Positions 58,438 through 64,000 of a DNA stretch of 64,000 nucleotides are shown here, piece after piece (position 1 is the first letter of the stretch; the number at the start of each line of letters is the position of its first letter). The stretch comes from Malania oleifera (taxonomy: Eukaryota > Streptophyta > Magnoliopsida > Santalales > Ximeniaceae). The translations under genes were made by a program, and so were the position numbers. The stretch spans positions 44,348,402-44,412,401 of the forward strand of contig NC_080425.1 of assembly GCF_029873635.1 (NCBI RefSeq), read 5' to 3'. The notes beneath the pieces were generated by a model. The model did not search any database. It saw only the letters and a list, made by a program, of their open reading frames with translations, and had not been told where the DNA came from.

Positions 58438-60071
58438 TGATGAGTCCCTAAAATAAATTATTTTAGACCCTCATTTACCTATGCTTATCCTCATTTTATT
58501 ATATATTGACCCATAGTTACCATTGTTTAGAGCTATGCATGGTTTGTTTGTCTTTCCAAGAAAAACAAGTTAAAATCATGGAGTTAAGCATTACAAGAAG
58601 CCAATGAGAATTTGGAGGATCTGAAGCTTGAATTCAAACATTTAGCTAAACTCTAAAAACTTCAAAGTATAAATGGACAAGAAGATGATGCTTGACCATG
58701 TGGCGCGACCAGCATACAATAGGGGCAACTTAGTCTTCCACTACAAACTCCAAGGTTTGAATTGAGATTGAATTGTTGCAAGGTTCAACCAAGTGCTCAA
58801 CCAAGTGACCCACTGGGGTGACCACATCGAGATGCTAAGATAGAACTAAAATTCAGAAGTATCGAGAGTTTCAATGAAGTGTTCGACCAAGAGACCGTCA
58901 GGGGCGACTATGTTGAGATACTAAGATTCGCTAAAGACCAAGATATTGCAAATCTCGACCATCAACTCAATGATCATGACCCTGAGGTGCAATGAAGTCG
59001 AATTTATTGGAGATTTGAATCCCTAACTTCCTGCAAGTCTTGACCAGGGTGCACACAAGAATGATGAACGAGTGACTTGGTCGACAACAACGATCTGTTG
59101 CGCAAGATCTTCTGCAAACTTTCCTAAATTGCAAAACAAACTTTGTAAACCCTAGAGCCTATAAATATTTGCTATGAACAAGCCTATAAATATTTGCTAT
59201 GAACACGAGCTTTGGGTTCCTCTTTGGCCTCTCTTAGGTTAGTGACAGACTTAAGATGTCATTGAGAGCCAAAATAGATTACGAGTAGCTTAGCTTTCAA
59301 TTCCTATTTCGGTGTGTGCATGAAGTGTCCATCGACCTGTGACAAATGGCGGCGTTCGTGTGCTATCTATGTATATTACATGATCACTTCGTTTGTAATT
59401 CCTGACATTGGTGACAAACATTCTAAATAATAAAGGAATGATCTTTTTACTCTTACTTTCATTTACATGCTTTCATTTACTGTTTTCCATTTACCTTCTG
59501 TGTGTTTGATGAAGGATTGCAGATAAGGATAAGCACTTTTACCTATCAGTCAGAGGGAAATAGTCGGCTACGGAATTGCAGACATGTTCGCTTATTGTTG
59601 AGGCAGGGTATACTCTAGTTCCCGATCATGCTCCAGACGATTGGTGCACCCTTGCTACCCTATGCCCTCGATCGCCCGTATCCCACTTTGGCACGCTCGG
59701 GTTAGTGCTTCTATGGAAGTCATAAAGAGCGTAGATAGAGGCATGGCATCCAGTGTCTAATTCCGATCACAGTATTGTTTTTTAGGAGTTAGGTAACTCA
59801 TAAATTTACTTGTTTTCTAGTAGTATAGATTTACTCGCTTTTATTTAATCGCTTTTCAATAGTTAGAAACAACCACCATTGCAAAACATCACCTTTTACT
59901 TCTTTTTCATGACAAGGCCATAATAAACTAACTTGGAAGTGGTTTACTAACTGTGCTTCAAGTCCCCATGGATCGATACCCAACTTACCCACTTTCTACT
60001 GAAGTTGGGATAGTTAGGTTTATAAATATTATTTTTGGTAGTTAAGGACCCAAGCCTTTGCGAGCGTACTA
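58438..60071 (+). repeat. 3' LTR of C
   Basis: Starts TGATGAGTCCCTAAAATAA, ends GCGAGCGTACTA. It contains the CTCGACCA-type motif array (about 58,690-59,100) and a duplicated TATA-bearing unit at 59,156-59,205. The small ORFs in it are spurious. Confidence 0.85.
59156..59205 (+). repeat. Tandem duplication of a 25-bp unit holding the TATA box
   Basis: AGCCTATAAATATTTGCTAT followed by GAACA occurs twice in a row. The left LTR of C has one copy at the same site (about 37,311), so the duplication arose after insertion or came with an LTR variant. Confidence 0.9.
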
Positions 60072-60782
60072 GAAATGAATGAGCATCATACTTATTTATT
60101 GAAAATCAATTCTAATGCCATGAATATGTTGTATTGTGCCTTAGATACTAATGCTTTTAAAAAGATCATGACTTGCACTAGTGCTAAGGAAATTTGGGAA
60201 AAGCTTGATAAGGAATATGGAGAAACCAAAGAGAAGGAGACCACCATTTCGGATGTTCTGAGCTCAAATGATCAAAAGGGAGAAAAGTGTTGTTTTATAG
60301 TGTTAATTGATGAAGAGGTACGTTCTTCTCCTTCCACTTCATTTAATGGTTCATTTAAGGATTCTTGTGATGAAACTTGTCATAAATCTAGTAATGAATC
60401 ATGTGATGAATCTAATGATGAAAGATGGCCTTCTTATGAAGAATTTCAAAATGCTTTATTTAAAATGCATAAGATTCTAGTTAATATGTCTAAAAAGAAA
60501 ACACAATCTTGAAAAATGAAAATGAAAGTTTGGGAAAAGAATTAAATAATTTAAAATAATCTCACTCTACTTTAGAAAGGGTAAAGATTGAGAAGGATTT
60601 GAAAATCACTTGCTTGGAGAAGAAAATGGAAGATTACTCTAGAATAATCTCCAATTTTACAAGTGAAAAAGATAACTCAAATAAATCCTTAGGAGTAAAA
60701 AGAAACATAATTTTCAAAAAGGATTTGAGTTCATCTTATAATTCCCATAGTCATTTTTATGCCTCATCAAGTAAAAATAGGT
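60072..60782 (+). pseudogene. Fragment I: Copia (Sirevirus-type) gag segment
   Basis: Between the end of C and the start of J, plus-strand sequence encodes NSNAMNMLYCALDTNAFKKI, TSAKEIWEKLDKEYG, an acidic Ser-rich stretch with repeated SCDE/SNES units, WPSYEEFQNALFKMHKILVN and a coiled-coil tail. These match the gag regions of F, G and J. It is the remains of a further Copia element in which J, and probably C, inserted. No LTR of its own is visible. Confidence 0.75.
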
Positions 60783-62711
60783 TGTTGACCTTATAGGTCA
60801 CACCCAATTTTGATAATGACAAATATTCAGGTATTTGATGGCTTTTAAGTGTATGTGTAGGTTCATTATAGCAGATCAAGTAATGGCACATGAAAGCATG
60901 AAGATCCTGAAGATTAGTTTCATATTGTAAATTCATTTATGCAATATGGGTCTGTAAGAATAAGTAGGATATAAGGTTTACAATAATTACCTGCATGTCA
61001 TGCATATAAGATATACTGCAAGCTTAGTAAGCCCTAGTAAGACCTTAGGACCCAACACTCAGGCACAAATATCATTCATAATCAGGTGTGTAAAAATAAA
61101 TTGAACTAAATATAATAAGCACAAATAGAGTGAGGTCAGGTGACCGAACCCTAGGAGTTCAAAACTCCTCAGGCGCCCGAACTACTGGAAAGTCAACAAT
61201 TTGACTTGAGGGTCGAGCTACTGAACCAAGAATGAACGTACTGTCCTCGGGCAATTGAACCCTTAGAAAGGAACTTATCCCCAATCGGGCTGCCGATCCT
61301 CATAGTTCAAATCAGGTCTCGGGTGATCAAACTTGTCAGTTTGGTTAAACAAACTTTGCACCGAGCACTCGAACCACGCGCCAATGTTTCTGACTTTGGT
61401 TCAGCCAACCAAATCCAAACTTAGGCACTTGAACTGTTTAAAATAGTTTTTTTAGCTGAGTGTGTTTGGGCGACCGAACTTACGTTTAGCCACCCGAATC
61501 TTCTCGGGTTACTTAAATTTTACTAAGGTTAAAAAGCCCAAAGCCAGGTTAATTTTTCTAAAACATTTTTAACCTTTTCTAATAATATCCTATAGGTCCT
61601 AAACGGTTATATTTTTACCTTGGTCTATAAATATGAGTTCATTTGTGTGGATTAACAGTGATTAGCAAAAATCATTAAGTGAAAAATCCTCTCTACTTTC
61701 AAAAACTCATATTGCCCAAATACTCTCAAAATTCATTCATTTGATAGATCCTGATATTGTGAGAGCTTATTGAGTGTGCTTGTAGTTACTAGATATTACT
61801 AATACTCCCACTATTTTTGTTTGACTGTTTGAGTTATTCTTGGGGAGTTTTAGTTAAGTTTATCCCATAGATTTCAATATTATAAATCTTGTGTTGGGAT
61901 AAACTAACAAGCTTTAGGATATTTGCATTGTTATTACAAGTGTCATATAGCTTTGTTTTTGTTGTGCAAAAATATTTCCTACAAGTTAAAATATTTTCAA
62001 ACTACTCTTGTGCATATTACATTGAAGAAAATCCTTTGAGTTAGTTTGAGTATTTGATTTGCATCTTTGAAACCTTAATGTGTTATTGAGATTTAATAAA
62101 ACTTGTTTCAAAGATATAGCTTGTTTAGAACACTCTTGAACATTCTGGTGATAATATCTTTTTAAGTGTTGTTTGCACAAATATTCACATCACTGAACTT
62201 ACATATTCTATACTGTTGATGTGCTTGTGATTGATTATGTTTGGTACACATCTACTTTACTGAGAAGCACAATCACTGTACCTTGTCATATTGAGAAAAT
62301 ACAGTTGTATTTCAGGTCTGGCCTGAGGAGGCGGTAATCCAATTCGGTAAGGATTGTGTGTAAAGGTTGAGGTCAGCCCTATGCTAATTGACCTGATTGT
62401 TTAGGTATCGCTCCACCCATTAAGTGAGCCTTATAGTGGTAATCTTTGCGCTTGTTAGCCAAGGTGGGGACGTAGGCATTTTTCCGAACCTCGATAACAT
62501 TTCTAGGTGTCATCTTTATTTATAGCTTTCTTGTGCATGATTGGTTAATTTTATTGTGCTATTTAATTTCCATTCTACATTTAAATTGATTTAATTTATC
62601 TGCATTAGATTGACCATAAGGTTGTATAATACTACTGTTAGGGGATTAGCCTAGGGCATTAATTTTTGAAAATACCAATTCACCTCCCTTTTCGGTTCAC
62701 AGTAAAGCTAA
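60783..62711 (+). repeat. 5' LTR of J
   Basis: About 1.93 kb. It has a U3 with gaCCGAAC/GCCCGAAC motifs at about 61,138-61,500, the TATA box at 61,626-61,633, and a U5 end with CCAATTCACCTCCC before the PBS, all as in E and G but on the plus strand. The exact right end is uncertain by a few bases. Confidence 0.83.
61626..61633 (+). promoter_or_regulatory. TATA box of the LTR of J
   Basis: TATAAATA, about 120 bp downstream of the last CCGAA-type motif. Same layout as in G. Confidence 0.55.
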
Positions 62712-62715
62712 GAAT

Positions 62716-62727
62716 TGGTATCAGAGC
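62716..62727 (+). other. Primer-binding site of J, tRNA-iMet type
   Basis: TGGTATCAGAGC a few bases after the LTR. Confidence 0.88.
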
Positions 62728-62769
62728 CACGAAGCATAGACTTAATAGTTAATTTGCAAAAGATCTTAG

Positions 62770-64000
62770 ATGGCTCATAGCACTGTGACCCCTTTCCCTG
62801 AGGAACCATCTTCCACACGACCTCCTATTTTCAATGGTGTTAATTACACCTTCTGGAAATAGAGGATACACATCTACCTTCAAAATATAGATTGGAAGGT
62901 GTGGAGTGTTGTCTCTAAGGGAAATTATATTCCTATGAAAACATAGGGTACAACTAGATTCCAAAAACTGAGGAAGAATATAATGTTGATGACATGAAAG
63001 TCATTAGTTTAAATGCCACTGCTATGAATAATCTATGTTGTGGTCTTGATGTAAATGAGTTTAATATAGTAATGGCATGTACTACTACAAAAGAAATCTG
63101 GGATAAATTAGAAGTCACATATGAAGGTACTAGGGATGTGAAAGATAGTAAGATGGAAATGTTGACTAGTGAATATGAGGTCTTTAGGATGAATGTAGGT
63201 GAGTCCATTCAGAGCATGTACACTAGATTCACACATATTATAAACGCACTACATGCATAAGGTAAGACCTATCCTACATATGAGATGATTAGGAAGATCC
63301 TTACAGGCTTGCCTTCTATTTGGGAAGCTAAGGTTACGGCCATTTCTGAGGGTAGAGACCTTAAGGCCATGACTCTAGATGAATTGATAGGTTCCCTAAT
63401 TACCTATGAATTATCTATAAATGAGAGACTCAATGAACATAATAGGGCGAAAAAGGTGACTGCATTGAAAACTTCCACTAATACATCTAGTGAATGCAGC
63501 GAACCTGACTCTGAGCATGATATGGCTATGCTAACTAGAAAATTTAGTAGATTCTTCAAATAGAATAAAAGAAAACCATACAAAAGATATAGAGAGTATG
63601 CATCTGATAAGGGAGAGTTAAGTAAAAGGGAGGATAAGTCAAATGCTCCTACATGTTATAACTGCAACAAGGTTGAATATATCAAGCCAGATTGCCGTTT
63701 ACTAAAAAAGGATGCTAGGAAAAAAAAGAAGGCTATGAAAGCCGGAACTTCATGGGATAAACTGAGTAGCAGTGACTCAAAGGTTGCTAATATGTGCTTG
63801 ATGGCACATGATGATGAGGTATCGTCTTCTTGTTCTTTGTCTTCATATTACTCTTTTGATGATTGTGAATCTGATAGCATGCCTACTTTTAGAAAATTGC
63901 AATTTGAATATATTCGTGTCTCTAAACTGTTGAATAAAATAACCAAAGAAAATAATAATTTGAAAAAGAAATGCAAAAATTGGTCAAAATTGTTTGGAAT
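62770..64000 (+). pseudogene. Gag region of J (runs off the window)
   Basis: The ATG at 62,770 opens MAHSTVTPFPEEPSSTRPPI, then FNGVNYTFWK. Further blocks are NATAMNNLCCGLDVNEFNIV, TTKEIWDKLEVTYEGTRDVK, SMYTRFTHIINALHA, IRKILTGLPSIWEAKVTAI and AMTLDELIGSLITYELSINE. A zinc-knuckle region starting CYNCNKVEYIKPDC stands near 63,655, followed by an acidic stretch and the beginning of a coiled coil at the window edge. This is the Sirevirus type of gag. Broken. Confidence 0.83.

Larger units (their letters stand above)
36739..60071 (+). mobile_element. Element C: Gypsy (Athila-like) gag-protease element, split by B and K
   Basis: Plus strand. Its pieces are 36,739-39,630, 46,722-47,770 and 55,332-60,071, about 8.7 kb with the nested elements set aside. 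The order is 5' LTR, tRNA-Asp PBS (38,207), gag, protease, pol-end marker, proline-rich region, 3' noncoding module, PPT, 3' LTR. The pieces read continuously across both insertions. As in D, no reverse transcriptase or integrase separates the protease from the pol-end marker. C and D are the same family. C inserted into, or lies beside, the Copia gag fragment I at 60,072. The TSD cannot be tested because the left side meets D. Broken many times. Confidence 0.82.
60783..64000 (+). mobile_element. Element J: Sirevirus-like Copia element, continues past the window
   Basis: The 5' LTR starts TGTTGACCTTATAGGTCACA at 60,783 and ends near 62,711, followed by a tRNA-iMet PBS and gag. The LTR belongs to the same group as E, G and K. 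The right part, with any pol, lies outside the window, so I cannot say whether J is a pol-bearing partner for G. Broken in the visible part. Confidence 0.85.

Overview
This window looks like intergenic heterochromatin of a flowering plant, most likely a eudicot (the eudicot call is inference). I could support no intact host gene. Almost all of the 64 kb is nested LTR retrotransposon sequence, old and broken. The evidence is paired long terminal repeats, target-site duplications (TSDs), tRNA primer-binding sites (PBS), polypurine tracts (PPT), and recognisable gag, protease, integrase, reverse transcriptase and RNase H pieces. The only host-gene-like sequence is a captured fragment with a GT-AG intron at about 24,463-25,535.

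Layout. An LTR tail of a Gypsy/Tekay-like element fills 1-240. Element D (minus strand, Gypsy, Athila-like, gag-protease only) runs from 513 to about 36,740 and is split by two insertions. Insertion A (6,541-15,450, plus, gag-only, TSD GAATT) itself carries solo LTR E (12,960-15,044, TSD TTTTC). Insertion G (15,879-36,339, minus, Sirevirus-like Copia, TSD CTAGG) carries the whole Copia element F (20,963-30,511, TSD CGAAC) and the Gypsy solo LTR H (30,927-32,760, TSD GATTT). F in turn holds the host-gene fragment.

At about 36,740 D meets its relative C head to head. C is on the plus strand and runs to about 60,071. C is interrupted by B (39,631-46,721, plus, gag-only, related to A) and by solo LTR K (47,771-55,331, TSD GAAAC), which holds Copia element L (49,245-54,688). 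To the right of C lie a Copia gag fragment (I, 60,072-60,782) and a Sirevirus-like element J, whose 5' LTR starts at 60,783 and whose gag runs off the window edge.

Most unusual observations. (1) F has a perfect TSD, but its two LTRs are not copies of each other. The left one is U3-like at both ends and the right one is U5-like at both ends, so the outer ends point one way and the inside the other. (2) G has Sirevirus-type gag and LTRs but no pol. It carries instead an ORF resembling the putative plant transposon protein (Transposase_32) family, preceded by its own copy of the U3-type motif array plus a TATA box. (3) Two groups with unrelated LTRs (A/B and C/D) share a 1.4-1.7 kb noncoding 3' module. 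(4) Most of the LTR families here place iterated short motifs just upstream of the TATA box.

Coordinates of LTR ends with matching TSDs are exact as read by eye. Domain limits inside decayed coding regions are approximate. Divergence values are eye estimates from short stretches, not alignments.
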